Of a stretch of 64,000 nucleotides of DNA, positions 1-9,491 are shown piece after piece. The notes below the pieces were generated by a model. That model did no database searches and was not told the DNA's origin. It saw nothing but the letters and a program-made list of their open reading frames with translations. Source of the stretch: JAHWKI01 sp035513575. GTDB taxonomy: Bacteria; Gemmatimonadota; Gemmatimonadetes; Longimicrobiales; RSA9. The stretch is taken from NCBI GenBank assembly GCA_035513575.1, contig DATKBW010000134.1, forward strand, positions 94,120 to 158,119. Direction: 5' to 3'. Position numbers and translations under genes: made by a program. The number at the start of each line of letters is the position of its first letter. Positions within the stretch are counted from its first letter, which is position 1.

Positions 1-52
1 TCCCGGTGAACCCGGGAGGACGTCGGGTGTCTGGCCATTCGTGGCGAACTTG

Positions 53-85
53 AAAAAAAGGAGCCGCATCGTGTGAGGACGCGGC
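53..85 (-). terminator. Intrinsic terminator after the PQQ dehydrogenase gene
   Basis: Read on the minus strand, a short GC stem (GCCGC at 81-85 pairing with GCGGC at 63-67, plus a wobble pair) is followed two bases later by seven T residues (53-59). It starts 22 bases after the stop codon of the dehydrogenase gene, where its transcript should end. The stem is short but the T tract is the best in the window. Confidence 0.68.
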
Positions 86-107
86 AAAACGCAGCGAGCG
101 CGGGAAG

Positions 108-2060
108 TTACCGAGGCGTCCCCGCCGAGTCAACGGAAGCCCCGCGCACAGCGGCGGGTTCTCGCGGCCTCGACGCCCCGGGGGCTGCACTGGAAGCGGC
201 TCCCGGGGCCGTCGCCGCGCCCGTGTCGCCGGGTGCCGGCCGGGGTGCGGGCGCCTGGCGGACCCCGCCCTCCCCCGTCGTGGCGGGTCCGCCGCGGGTG
301 TAATCGGGGGTCCGGTACTCGCTCGTGTTGCGGGCGGGTCGTCGCGAGGCCAGGGCGAAGGCGATCAGGTCGTCGCCGGTGGGGGTCCCGAAGTGAAAGC
401 TGCCGCCCGAGGGGACGACGACGTACTGCACGCCGCCCACCTCGTACGTGACCGGGCCGCCGTGGACTCCGGCGCCCGTGGGAAACTGCCAGAGCAGCTC
501 GCCCGTCCCGGCGGCGAAGGCGTCGAAGGTCCCGCTCCCCTGGCCGATGAAGAGGAGCCCTCCGGCCGTGGCGAGGGCGCCGGAGTGGACGGGACGCGGG
601 GTGCGCTTCTGCCACCGGATGCTGCCATCCCCGAGATCGATGGCGGTCACCGTCCCCCACTGGTCCTCGCCGGGGGCGAAGCGCACGGTGCCGCCGAGCC
701 ACAGCTCGCCGCGGCGGTACGGCTCCGCCGCCGATGTGTAGACCATCGGCTGATGGACGCCGCCGACGTAGACGGTGCCGGAGCGAGGGTCGTAGGCCAC
801 CGGTGCCCCGGCATTGCCGCCGTTGACGCCTGGCGCCATGCGGATGCCGCCCTCCTCCGGGTACGCGGTGAAGAGCCCCTCCTGGGGGACGAAGTTGTCA
901 GAGCGCAGCACCGGCCGACCGGTCCGGGCCTCGAAGACGTAGACCCATCCCGTGCGTCCGGCGAATCCGACGAACGTCCCCCCTCCCCTCTCGAAGAGGA
1001 AGGGCGGGCTCCCGCCGGAGAGCCCCCAGACATCGTGCGGGAGGTACTGGGCGTGCCAGGCGACCCGTCCGGTTCTGGCGTCGAGCGCCACGATGGACCC
1101 CGAGTACAGGTTGTCGCCCGGCCGGATGGAGCCGTCGAGCAGCGGCGCCGGCGCCTCCACGTTCACGAACAGCCGGTTCGTGGCCGCGTCGTAGGCCGGC
1201 GTGGTGGCGATCCCGCCGCCTCCCACGTTCCAGCTCCACCGCGTGTTGAAGCTGTCCGCCCGCTCGCCGGGGAGGTCGCGGTTGAGCGTGGTCCCGAATG
1301 GCTCCGTCTCGGTCCACGCACCCCACCACCCCGTGGAATCGTCCGGAACGGTGAACCACCGCCACCGCTCCACCCCCGTCCGCGCGTCCAGCGCGGCCAG
1401 GAACCCCCGGATGCCGTACCGCTCCCCCGCCACCCCGACGAAGACCTGCCCGCCCACGGCGAGGGGCGCCATCGTCGCGCTGTAGCCGGCGGCCGGATCC
1501 GCCAGCCGGCGCTCCCAGGCGGGCCGGCCGGTCCGGGCGTCCAGCGCGATCGCGCGCGCGTCGGGCGATACGACGTATACCATTTCACCGTAAGCACTTA
1601 CGCCGCCGTTCGTGGCGCCGCAACAGAGCGTCACGATCTCAGGCTCCGGATCGTACGTCCAGAGCTCCTCTCCGGTGGCGGCGTTCAGGGCGATGACGCG
1701 CCCCCCCGCGCTCGTGGCGTACAGCGTGTTCCCCACCACCACCGGTGTCGTCTCGAGCGCGCCCTCGATCCCGGTGGAATGGATCCACGCCGGCACCAGC
1801 TCGTCCACATTGCCCGTGCCGATCTGGTCGAGGGGCGAGAAGCGGCGGTTGGCGAGGTCGCCGCCGGTGAGCGGCCAGTCCCGGCCGGGGCCCGCGGCAA
1901 GCACGGTGTCCGTGACCGCCGGGAAGGCGGGAGCGGGAATGGAGCCGCCCCGGGCGCCCTGGAGCGACCCCGAGTCCTCGTCGGCGCAGCCGGCCAGGCC
2001 GAAGAGGGTGACAGCGACGAGCGCGGCCGGCGCGCGGCGGCGGGGCTTCGAGCGATTCAT
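108..2060 (-). CDS. PQQ-binding quinoprotein dehydrogenase, lipoprotein
   Basis: 650 residues, likely a lipid-anchored periplasmic quinoprotein of the alcohol/glucose dehydrogenase family that oxidises an alcohol or sugar and passes electrons to the respiratory chain. The N-terminus has three Arg and ends in a lipobox L-A-G-C with Cys25. Repeated beta-propeller motifs of the ALDARTGR-W type run from about 60 to 570. Two adjacent Cys (146-147, LCCGATNGG) match the vicinal disulfide over PQQ, and PGDNLYS (314-320) matches the catalytic Asp region. There is no C-terminal cytochrome c CXXCH; instead the last 70 residues are a Pro/Ala-rich tail. ATG 2060 is chosen because it opens a clean lipoprotein signal; ATG 2093 is in frame upstream. 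Substrate cannot be read from sequence. Confidence 0.85.
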   Translation of the reverse strand: MNRSKPRRRAPAALVAVTLFGLAGCADEDSGSLQGARGGSIPAPAFPAVTDTVLAAGPGRDWPLTGGDLANRRFSPLDQIGTGNVDELVPAWIHSTGIEGALETTPVVVGNTLYATSAGGRVIALNAATGEELWTYDPEPEIVTLCCGATNGGVSAYGEMVYVVSPDARAIALDARTGRPAWERRLADPAAGYSATMAPLAVGGQVFVGVAGERYGIRGFLAALDARTGVERWRWFTVPDDSTGWWGAWTETEPFGTTLNRDLPGERADSFNTRWSWNVGGGGIATTPAYDAATNRLFVNVEAPAPLLDGSIRPGDNLYSGSIVALDARTGRVAWHAQYLPHDVWGLSGGSPPFLFERGGGTFVGFAGRTGWVYVFEARTGRPVLRSDNFVPQEGLFTAYPEEGGIRMAPGVNGGNAGAPVAYDPRSGTVYVGGVHQPMVYTSAAEPYRRGELWLGGTVRFAPGEDQWGTVTAIDLGDGSIRWQKRTPRPVHSGALATAGGLLFIGQGSGTFDAFAAGTGELLWQFPTGAGVHGGPVTYEVGGVQYVVVPSGGSFHFGTPTGDDLIAFALASRRPARNTSEYRTPDYTRGGPATTGEGGVRQAPAPRPAPGDTGAATAPGAASSAAPGASRPREPAAVRGASVDSAGTPR

Positions 2061-2219
2061 GGACGGCTCGCTTCGCTGATCTGGTCGGGTCATCGCGCAG
2101 GGGCGGCGGGCAAGAAGGATACCAGATGCGGCGCCCCGGGGAGGGGTGGCGTATGGCTTGCAATGCCGGCCAACGCGGATCGGCAATTCCACGACCAGCG
2201 AGGCTCGGGCGGACCATCG

Positions 2220-4394
2220 ATGGCAGCAGCCCGGTTCGGGCGAGCGGCACGACTCGCCCTCTTCAGCCTGACGGTATTCGGCTCGGCGGCGTGTGCGAAG
2301 CCGGCGGTCGTGGAGGCGTATCCTCACCTCGAGGAGTACGCGGGCCGGGAGATCGACGAGGTCGAGTTCGTGAACCCGGAGCCGTTCAGCGAGGACTCCC
2401 TGGACACGTTGACGGAGACCGAGCCCACGAAGTGCCGGCTGCTCGGCATCCTGCCGTTCTGCTTCCCGGGCACGAACTGGGGGCTCAAGCGCCGCCACAT
2501 CGACCTGGGCACGATCGGTTCCGACCTGGCGCGCCTCCACCTCCTGTACCGCCAGAGCGGGTATTTCGGGACGGAGGTGGTGCCGGAGATCGAGGAGATC
2601 GGAGGCGAGGATGGACCGGTCGCGGTGTTCTTCGTGGTGCGACGGGGCGATGGCGTGGTCCTGGACTCCGTCGTCGTCGAGGGAACGGAAGGGATCGCCG
2701 ACCCCGACTCGCTCGAGGCGCAGCTGCCACTCCAGCCGGGTGACCTGTTCCACCTCGGCCGCTTCCTCGCCTCCGCCGACACGGTCCGCCGGGCACTGTT
2801 CGTCCGCGGCCACGCCTACGCCGAGGTTCTCCGCAACTATTCCGTCGACACCATCCAGGACCGCGCGACCGCGTGGCTGGTGGCGGTGCCGGGCCCGCGC
2901 GTCGTGGTGGACTCCATCGTCATCCAGGGCGCGGACAAGCTGAACCGGGGCACGGCGCTCCGTCACGTCACGTTCGAGCAGGGCGACCTGCTGCAGCTGA
3001 GGAAGCTGTCGGAGAGCCAGCGCAACCTGTACGAGCTGGAGCTCGTGCAGTTCGCGGGGGTCGTGGTCGCTCCCGACTCGATCCAGCTCACACCCGCGGA
3101 CAGTACCACCGCAACGGTGCTGATCCAGCTCGTGGAGGCGCCGGAGCACGTGGTGGAGGCGTCGGCGGGGTACGGTACCATCGAGTGCGGCCGGCTCACG
3201 GCCCAGTGGACGGACCGCAGCTTCCTGACGAGCGCGCGCCGCCTCTCGCTGACGGGCTCCCTGAGCCGGATCGGCATCGGGGAGCCCACCGACTTCGCCG
3301 GCAGCTCCCTCTGCCAGGCCGCGAACGACACCGTGGCGCGCGACCTCGACTACCGCCTCGCCGGCGAGCTGTCCCAGCCGTACTTCTTCACTCCGAGGAA
3401 CCAGATCGCCCTCGGGGCCTGGGTGGAGCGTCAGTCGGAGCCGGGTCTGTATCAGCGGACCGCGCAAGGTGCCCGGTTCAACCTCGTCCACCGCCTCGCC
3501 GTCCGGGAAGTGCTCACCGGCACGGTGGAGGCGGAGCGGCGCGTGACGGAAGCGGTGCCCGCGCTCTACTGCTACGCCTTCCTCGTGTGCGACCCGGCGG
3601 ACCTGGCGGCACTCGCCGAGCCGCGCTGGCGCAACGCCATCGGCGTCTCCTGGCTGCGGGACCGCGGCAACAGCCCCGTGGACCCCACGCGTGGCTACGT
3701 CGTGCGGGTGGGAACGCAGTGGGCCACGCCCCTGCTGGGCTCCAGCTACGACTTCGTCCGGACCAGCGCGGACGGCTCGATCTACCGGCCGGTCCGCCCC
3801 GGGTGGGTGCTCGCCGGCCGGCTGCGTGTCGGCACGTTCATCACCGACGCCACCATCGGCGGCCAGGACGACTTCATCGCCCCGGAGGAGCGCTTCTTCG
3901 CCGGCGGCGCGTCGAGCGTTCGGGGTTTCAGGCGAGGCGAGCTGGGCCCCGGGATCTGGCTGTTCCGCAACCGGGACAACGTGCAGCCGGAGGAGGTCAA
4001 CACCCTGGACCGCGACCTGGACGTGGCTTTCATCCCGTCGGGCGGGACGTCGGTCGCGGTCACCAGCGTCGAGCTGCGCTTCCCCTCCCCGTTCCTCTCG
4101 GACCTCACGCGGATGGCCGCGTTCGTTGACGCGGGTACCGTCGGGCTCGAGCCGGTCTGGAAGCTGACATCGAGCTGGGCCGTGACACCCGGGGTCGGGA
4201 TCCGCATCCGCACCCCCGTGGGCCCGGCGCGGATCGATTTCGCGTACAACCCGTACCCGGAGCCGCGGGCGCCGCTGTTCGTGCCTGATCCGGATACGAA
4301 CACGCTCCTTCGCGTGGACGGCTCGTATCGGCCCCACGACCCCGGCATCTGGGAGCGGTTCCGGATCCACGTCGCCGTGGGGCAGGCGTTCTGA
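2220..4394 (+). CDS. tamA: Omp85-family TamA-like outer membrane assembly protein
   Basis: 724 residues. The N-terminal half looks like POTRA repeats (about 40-330, each with a hydrophobic strand and a glycine before the next repeat) and the C-terminal half is a 16-strand-type Omp85 barrel; the VRGFRRGELGPG segment near 570 is the conserved barrel-lumen loop. It ends in an aromatic residue (GQAF), as outer-membrane barrels do. The partner tamB follows with a one-base TGATG overlap, which supports TamA rather than BamA; a separate bamA lies at 52-55 kb. The signal peptide ends in G-S-A-A-C (Cys25), a weak lipobox, so signal peptidase I cleavage is also possible. ATG 2220 is the first start giving a signal peptide. 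Confidence 0.82.
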   Translation: MAAARFGRAARLALFSLTVFGSAACAKPAVVEAYPHLEEYAGREIDEVEFVNPEPFSEDSLDTLTETEPTKCRLLGILPFCFPGTNWGLKRRHIDLGTIGSDLARLHLLYRQSGYFGTEVVPEIEEIGGEDGPVAVFFVVRRGDGVVLDSVVVEGTEGIADPDSLEAQLPLQPGDLFHLGRFLASADTVRRALFVRGHAYAEVLRNYSVDTIQDRATAWLVAVPGPRVVVDSIVIQGADKLNRGTALRHVTFEQGDLLQLRKLSESQRNLYELELVQFAGVVVAPDSIQLTPADSTTATVLIQLVEAPEHVVEASAGYGTIECGRLTAQWTDRSFLTSARRLSLTGSLSRIGIGEPTDFAGSSLCQAANDTVARDLDYRLAGELSQPYFFTPRNQIALGAWVERQSEPGLYQRTAQGARFNLVHRLAVREVLTGTVEAERRVTEAVPALYCYAFLVCDPADLAALAEPRWRNAIGVSWLRDRGNSPVDPTRGYVVRVGTQWATPLLGSSYDFVRTSADGSIYRPVRPGWVLAGRLRVGTFITDATIGGQDDFIAPEERFFAGGASSVRGFRRGELGPGIWLFRNRDNVQPEEVNTLDRDLDVAFIPSGGTSVAVTSVELRFPSPFLSDLTRMAAFVDAGTVGLEPVWKLTSSWAVTPGVGIRIRTPVGPARIDFAYNPYPEPRAPLFVPDPDTNTLLRVDGSYRPHDPGIWERFRIHVAVGQAF

Positions 4395-7300
4395 TGACCG
4401 CCGAGCGCACCGGTCGCGGCCGGCTCCCGGCGGGGATCGTCGCGGGGCTCACCTTCGCCGCGGGGCTGGTGATCCTCCTCTTCCTCCTCCAGGAGGGGGG
4501 CGGGGACGCGCTTACCGGCGCCGCGTCGCTGGATTTCAACATCGAGGGATTCGAGGAGGGGATCGACCAGCGGCTCGACCCCGTCGCGCTCCGTCCCGCG
4601 GGCGCGGTCCGGGTGCGGGTGGGCCAGGTGGTGTGGCGGGACGCGGCGGGCCGGCCGTTCCTGGACGTACCGTCCGCCGTCTTCGTGGTGGATTTTTCCG
4701 GTGGGGGCGGGGCCGCCCTGCGTGTGGCCAGCGGCGAGATCTCGCGCCCGCAGATCCGGCTGGTGCGGGACGGGCGCGGGCGGTGGAACTACCAGCCCGC
4801 GCTGGCACCGCTGCTCAACGGAAACGGGGGCGAGGGCGGGCGCGGCGGCGGCGGGCTGTCGATGACGCTGGCGAACATCGTCGTCCGGGAGGGCGAGATC
4901 ATCATCGAGCTTCCCGACACCCGCATCGCCGCGCGCTCGCTGGAAGTCCGCCTCGCGTCCGGAAGGATCGGCGGCACGGCACCCCCCACGTTCCACCTCG
5001 CATCGGCCGAAGCCGCCCTCGAGCTCCCGGATACGGCCGGCGGGACGCTCACGCGCGCGGTCGCGCTGGAGGACGCGCGTCTGCGGCTCGTGGACGGCGG
5101 GGTGGCGTTCGAGATCGAGAGTGGCGCTTTCGGCTCCTCGACCTTCGCCGACGCGTCGGGGATCTGGAACCCGGAGCTCGGCGGCCTGGGGCTCGACGCG
5201 GAGCTCCGCGCGGAGGGGTTCCGGATCGCGGACCTGCCCTGGCTCCGGGCCGAGGTCCCCGCCGATGCCACCGGCTCCTTCCGGCTGCGCATCCAGCCGG
5301 CGGGTGGCGGGCAGACCGCCGTGACGCTGACGTCCCTCGCGATCACCGCTCCCGGCTCGTCCGCCAGCGGGTCGCTCCGGGCGGTGTTCGGCGCGGGAGG
5401 GTTCACGCTCGAATCGGTGGACCTGCGGGTGGACCCCCTCGCGCTCTCGCTGGTGGAAGCGTTCACGGGGCCCCTGCCCTACACCGGCTCGCTCCGCGGC
5501 ACCCTGAGGGGGAGCGGCGGCCAGATCCGCTTCGACCTCCGGGCGACCCTCGCCACCAGCGTCGCCGCCGCCCCCTTCGAGACGCAGCTCGAGGGGCAGG
5601 TCTCCTTCACGCCCGCCGGGCTCGCCCTGGACCGCATCACCACCACCCTGGACCGCGTTCCCCTGACCGCGCTCGACGCGATCGTGCCCGGGCTCCCGTT
5701 CGCGGGCCCCGTCAGCGGGACCGTCACGCTGACCGGGCTCCCCTCCGAAGAACCGGTGCGGATGGACGTCCGCCTCGAGGCCGGCGGCGGGATCGTCACC
5801 GTGGCGGGGATCGTCGACCTCACCGGACCCGTCCCCGCGTACGACGTGAGCGGCACCCTCGTGGGGGTGGAGCTCCGGTCCATCTTCGAACCGGCCATGC
5901 CGCCGGCCCAGATGCACGCGACGTTCGATCTCGAGGGCAGGGGCACCCAGCTCGCCACCGCGGACGCGGACGTCCGGCTCAACGGCACCTTCACGGGGTG
6001 GCGTTCGGAGCCCGGGGACACGATCGCGCTCCGCGCCAACCTCTCCGCGGGGCGGCTGGACGTCCAGGCGGGGCACCTCGAGCTCGGCCCCGTTGCGCTG
6101 GCCGCCGAGGGCCAGTGGGCGCTCGTGGGCGGCGGCGGCGGCGCGATCCGCTACGCCCTCCAGGTTGCGTCGCTGGATCCCCTGGCGCCGTACCTGCCAC
6201 CGGACCCGCAGGGGCGGGCGCGCTTCGCCCGCGGGGCCCTCGAGGCCGAAGGCCAGGTGTCCGGCACCCTCGACGCGCCGCAGCTCTCCGGCCGCGTCCA
6301 GGCCCGGGATTTCCGCTTCGGCGAGTGGGCGGCGGAACGGCTCGAGGCCGATTACACCAGCCGCTTCGGGGAAGCCCGGTTCCCCGCCATCGAAGCGGAG
6401 ATCGCGGGCCGTCAGATCCGCACGCCTTCGGGCGACTTCGCGACACTGGAGCTGGACGTGGACTTCACGGGTCCCACCTTCGAGGTGGCGCTCAGCGCCG
6501 AGCAGCTGGGCGGGGGCGTCCTCCAGCTGCAGGCGTCCGGCCTGGTCGAGGAGGCCGGCGGTCGCGCGATCGAGCTCCGGGTGGTCGAGGTGGATTTCGA
6601 GGACCAGCGCTGGCGCCTCCCTTCCCCCGCCCGCATCGCGTGGACCGCCGGCAACGCGGTCCGCGTCGAGGGCCTGCGAATGGAGCAGACCGGCGGCGAG
6701 GGGCACCTGGGCGTGGCCGGCACCGTCGCGCCGCTCGATCAGGCGGACTTCGTGGTCGATGTGCACAGGGTCCCCGTGGCGGAGCTCAGCGGCCTGCTGG
6801 GGGTCGATCTCGGCATCGAGGGCGAGCTCTCCCTCGACGGCACGGTCCGCGGGCCCTCCGACGCACCCGATATCGACCTGAACCTCACCCTGATGGAGGG
6901 CACGGTCCGGGACGTGGCCGTACGGACCGCCCGGGCGACGGTGCGCTACGAGGGGACCGAGCTCATCGTGGACGGGACCGCTGTCCTTGGCGACTCGGCC
7001 CGCGTGGAGCTGAATGGCCGGATCCCCGCGCGCCTCGCTCTCGGGCTGCCGCCTTCGCTCGAAATGGTGGACGGCCGGGAGATGGACGTGCGCCTGGTCA
7101 CCGACGACTTCCCCCTCCGGACGCTGGACCCCGGGATCCGCTCGGTGCAGGATCTGGAAGGGCTCCTGCGAGCAGACGTCCGGATCGCGGGCACGTTCGA
7201 TCAGCCCCGCCTGACCGGGGATATCCAGCTCGCGGACGGCGCCGTGACGGTCCCGATGCTGGACAAGCGCTACACGGACATCGCCGGGCTCGCGACCTTC

Positions 7301-8521
7301 TCCGGCCGCGAGCTCCGGGTCCAGCGCATGGTCGTCCACTCGGGCGGCACCGCCACCCTCGAAGGACGGATGACCTTCGCGGAGCTCACCAACCCGGTTT
7401 TCGACCTGACCGCCACGCTGGACGGGTTCCAGCCCCAGGGAGTGGGCAGCGCGGACGACGCGGCCGCCACCGGCCGCCTCCGCCTGTCCGGCCCCCTCAG
7501 CCGCCCCGTCGTCTCCGGGCGGGTGGTCATGGATGACGGCTCCGTCAGCCTCGCGCCGTTCACGGGCGGCGACCGGCTGGGAGACCGGCTCGTGGGCGTG
7601 GCCGAAACCTTCGCCCCCATCGCCACCTGGGAGCTCGACATCCCGGGCTCGAGGGAGCCGCCCGTCCGCGTGACCAACCTCCAGTTCGTCGCCGGGACAG
7701 ACCTCTGGTTCGTCACGGACGAGGCCCGGGCGCAGCTGCGCGGGACGCTCGACCTGGAAACCGTCGGGAACGATCTCACCATCCAGGGCACGCTGATGGG
7801 CGAGCAGGGCACGTTCAATCTCCGCGTCGGACCGGTGACGAGACGGTTCAATATCGTCTCCGCGAACATCCGGTTTTTCGGCTCGCCGGACCCGAATCCC
7901 GGGCTGGACATCACGGCCTCACGCAGCGTCGCGACGGTGGCGGAAGGCGGCGTGATCGACGTACGGGTCCGGATCACGGGCAACCTCAACAACCCCCATC
8001 TGTCTCTCGGCAGCGCCGAGGGCGTCGCGATCGCCGAATCCGAGCTGCTGAGCCTGATCCTGTTCGGGCGACAATCGTACACGGCCGGTGACGTGCCGCT
8101 CGGCGGCCAGCAGGGTCTCTACGGCCGGATCTCCGACATCGGCACCCTCTTCGGCGGCTACGACCTCCTGTCTGCCGAGCTCGGCGAGGTCGACTTCCTC
8201 GAGGGGCTGGATCAGTTCCAGCTTCAGCAGCGCGGCGCCGGGCTCTTCGACTTCCAGAACATCTGGATCATCGCCGGCGAGCAGTTCAGCATCGGCAGCG
8301 AGGATGTGCTGGTCACGCTGGAAACCCCGCTCCAGCAGGGCAACGAGCTCTTCGTCCTCGCCGCGGAATGGCGGATCGACCGGCAGTGGACCCTCGAGCT
8401 GAGCTGGGAGCCGGAGCGGTACATGGGCGCGATCGGAGCGGGGCGTCTCCCGGTCCCCGTCAACGACATCGGCGTGGACCGGCAGGTCCTGCTGGTGATC
8501 AGGCGGCGGTGGACCTATTGA
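4394..8521 (+). CDS. tamB: TamB-like translocation and assembly module protein (DUF490)
   Basis: 1375 residues: a short cytoplasmic N-terminus, one membrane anchor (about 14-36), then a very long run of beta-rich repeats rich in Gly, Leu and Asp with alternating polarity, the beta-taco that forms a hydrophobic groove across the periplasm. The C-terminal 350 residues carry the conserved DUF490 domain (for example DLWFVTDEARAQLRG, and NLNNPHLSLGS near 1195), ending after a barrel-like tail. TamB-type proteins help insert outer-membrane proteins and move phospholipids to the outer membrane. The start overlaps the tamA stop by one base, so the pair is coupled. The 3' end overlaps the convergent GntR-type gene by 23 bases. 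Confidence 0.88.
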   Translation: MTAERTGRGRLPAGIVAGLTFAAGLVILLFLLQEGGGDALTGAASLDFNIEGFEEGIDQRLDPVALRPAGAVRVRVGQVVWRDAAGRPFLDVPSAVFVVDFSGGGGAALRVASGEISRPQIRLVRDGRGRWNYQPALAPLLNGNGGEGGRGGGGLSMTLANIVVREGEIIIELPDTRIAARSLEVRLASGRIGGTAPPTFHLASAEAALELPDTAGGTLTRAVALEDARLRLVDGGVAFEIESGAFGSSTFADASGIWNPELGGLGLDAELRAEGFRIADLPWLRAEVPADATGSFRLRIQPAGGGQTAVTLTSLAITAPGSSASGSLRAVFGAGGFTLESVDLRVDPLALSLVEAFTGPLPYTGSLRGTLRGSGGQIRFDLRATLATSVAAAPFETQLEGQVSFTPAGLALDRITTTLDRVPLTALDAIVPGLPFAGPVSGTVTLTGLPSEEPVRMDVRLEAGGGIVTVAGIVDLTGPVPAYDVSGTLVGVELRSIFEPAMPPAQMHATFDLEGRGTQLATADADVRLNGTFTGWRSEPGDTIALRANLSAGRLDVQAGHLELGPVALAAEGQWALVGGGGGAIRYALQVASLDPLAPYLPPDPQGRARFARGALEAEGQVSGTLDAPQLSGRVQARDFRFGEWAAERLEADYTSRFGEARFPAIEAEIAGRQIRTPSGDFATLELDVDFTGPTFEVALSAEQLGGGVLQLQASGLVEEAGGRAIELRVVEVDFEDQRWRLPSPARIAWTAGNAVRVEGLRMEQTGGEGHLGVAGTVAPLDQADFVVDVHRVPVAELSGLLGVDLGIEGELSLDGTVRGPSDAPDIDLNLTLMEGTVRDVAVRTARATVRYEGTELIVDGTAVLGDSARVELNGRIPARLALGLPPSLEMVDGREMDVRLVTDDFPLRTLDPGIRSVQDLEGLLRADVRIAGTFDQPRLTGDIQLADGAVTVPMLDKRYTDIAGLATFSGRELRVQRMVVHSGGTATLEGRMTFAELTNPVFDLTATLDGFQPQGVGSADDAAATGRLRLSGPLSRPVVSGRVVMDDGSVSLAPFTGGDRLGDRLVGVAETFAPIATWELDIPGSREPPVRVTNLQFVAGTDLWFVTDEARAQLRGTLDLETVGNDLTIQGTLMGEQGTFNLRVGPVTRRFNIVSANIRFFGSPDPNPGLDITASRSVATVAEGGVIDVRVRITGNLNNPHLSLGSAEGVAIAESELLSLILFGRQSYTAGDVPLGGQQGLYGRISDIGTLFGGYDLLSAELGEVDFLEGLDQFQLQQRGAGLFDFQNIWIIAGEQFSIGSEDVLVTLETPLQQGNELFVLAAEWRIDRQWTLELSWEPERYMGAIGAGRLPVPVNDIGVDRQVLLVIRRRWTY

Positions 8522-9431
8522 CGTACTCCAGCGCCGCCCGCGCCACCTGGCGGCGCATCTCCCGCACGGTCTGCTCGGCGACGAGCTGGCGGCCGTTCCC
8601 CGCCCCTTCCAGACGCGCGGCCCACGCCGGCGCCCCCGGCCAGACGACGACCTGGGCGCCGTCCGCCCCCAGTCCGCTCCCGTCCCCCGCCGCGCTCGCT
8701 CGCTCCACCCGGATCCGGCTGGCGGGTCCCACCAGCCCGTGCTCGAGCGCCTGCCCCAGCTCCCGGGCCAGCCCCTCCGTCCCCACCACCACGACGACGG
8801 GGCCGCGTCGGGCGCGGTCCCGGACCTCGTCCAGAAGCTCCGGGGCGAGGGTGGCGTGAACGACGGGCAGGTGATGCTGGCGCGGGCGCAGCCGGAGCGA
8901 CATGGTGGGGGTCGCCACGGCGAACGGTGCCTCCCGCAGCGGCCCGGAGTGGGCCGGAAGGTCCCGGACGCGACAGCCGGCGCAGTCGAGGCCGGTGCGG
9001 GTGATCAGCTCCCGAGCCAGGAGGGCCGCGTGGTCGTCGTCATCGTCCACCACCGGGATCCGGTGGCTCTCCACCGCTGCCACCGCGTGGAGCATGCGGG
9101 CGACGGAGCTCGAATCGAGGCCCAGCTCCGTCGCCGCGGTCAGCGTCTGCTCGAGCCACTGCCGGTGGAGCCTCCGCAGCGGATCACCGCTCTCCTCCCG
9201 GGAATCGGCGCTCCGGAGGTAGACGCCGGAGCGCGCCGCCACCTGGACCAGCCCCTCCTGCTCCAGGTGGCGGTACGCGGCGGCCGCCGTCTTGCGATCC
9301 ACTTCCTCGAGAAGCGCGACGTCCCGCACGCTCGGAAGGCGATCGCCCGGGCTCCAGCAGCCGAAGTACCGGCCGAGCAGGATCCGCTCCCGCAGCCGGT
9401 CAAGCACGATCGAACCCGCCTTGCGCGCCAC
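8499..9431 (-). CDS. GntR-family transcriptional regulator with an unrecognised C-terminal domain
   Basis: 310 residues. Residues 5-72 form a GntR winged helix-turn-helix (VLDRLRERILLGRYFGCWSP, LPSVRDVA, AAAAYRHLEQEGL). The linker ELGLDSSSVARML resembles the helix seen in YtrA-type regulators, but residues 120-290 look like two alternating alpha/beta segments, possibly a periplasmic-binding-protein-like effector fold. I cannot name the ligand. The start is taken as GTG 9431, the first start codon before the HTH; no ATG is available. A weak promoter-like pair (TTGCTA, 19 bases, CAGAAT) lies just upstream. The gene diverges from the GWxTD gene and runs convergently into tamB. Confidence 0.72.
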   Translation of the reverse strand: MARKAGSIVLDRLRERILLGRYFGCWSPGDRLPSVRDVALLEEVDRKTAAAAYRHLEQEGLVQVAARSGVYLRSADSREESGDPLRRLHRQWLEQTLTAATELGLDSSSVARMLHAVAAVESHRIPVVDDDDDHAALLARELITRTGLDCAGCRVRDLPAHSGPLREAPFAVATPTMSLRLRPRQHHLPVVHATLAPELLDEVRDRARRGPVVVVVGTEGLARELGQALEHGLVGPASRIRVERASAAGDGSGLGADGAQVVVWPGAPAWAARLEGAGNGRQLVAEQTVREMRRQVARAALEYVNRSTAA

Positions 9432-9491
9432 GGCCGTTCGCGTCCTCTTTCCTGGGGATTCTGCGTTCCGTAGCAGCGCAGGTAGCAAGCG

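Noticed and set aside
73..303. 76-codon plus-strand frame at the left edge
   Set aside because: It overlaps the C-terminal tail of the dehydrogenase gene on the other strand and has an Ala/Pro/Gly-rich shadow composition.
2061..4370. Long minus-strand open frame antisense to tamA, joined to the dehydrogenase frame
   Set aside because: Composition is Arg/Asp/Glu/His-rich with no domain, and the plus strand holds a clear Omp85 gene. It is a GC-rich shadow; the real gene starts at 2060.
3782..7339. 1185-codon minus-strand frame antisense to tamA-tamB
   Set aside because: No signal, domain or ribosome site; low-complexity Arg/Glu/Pro composition typical of the antisense frame of GC-rich genes.
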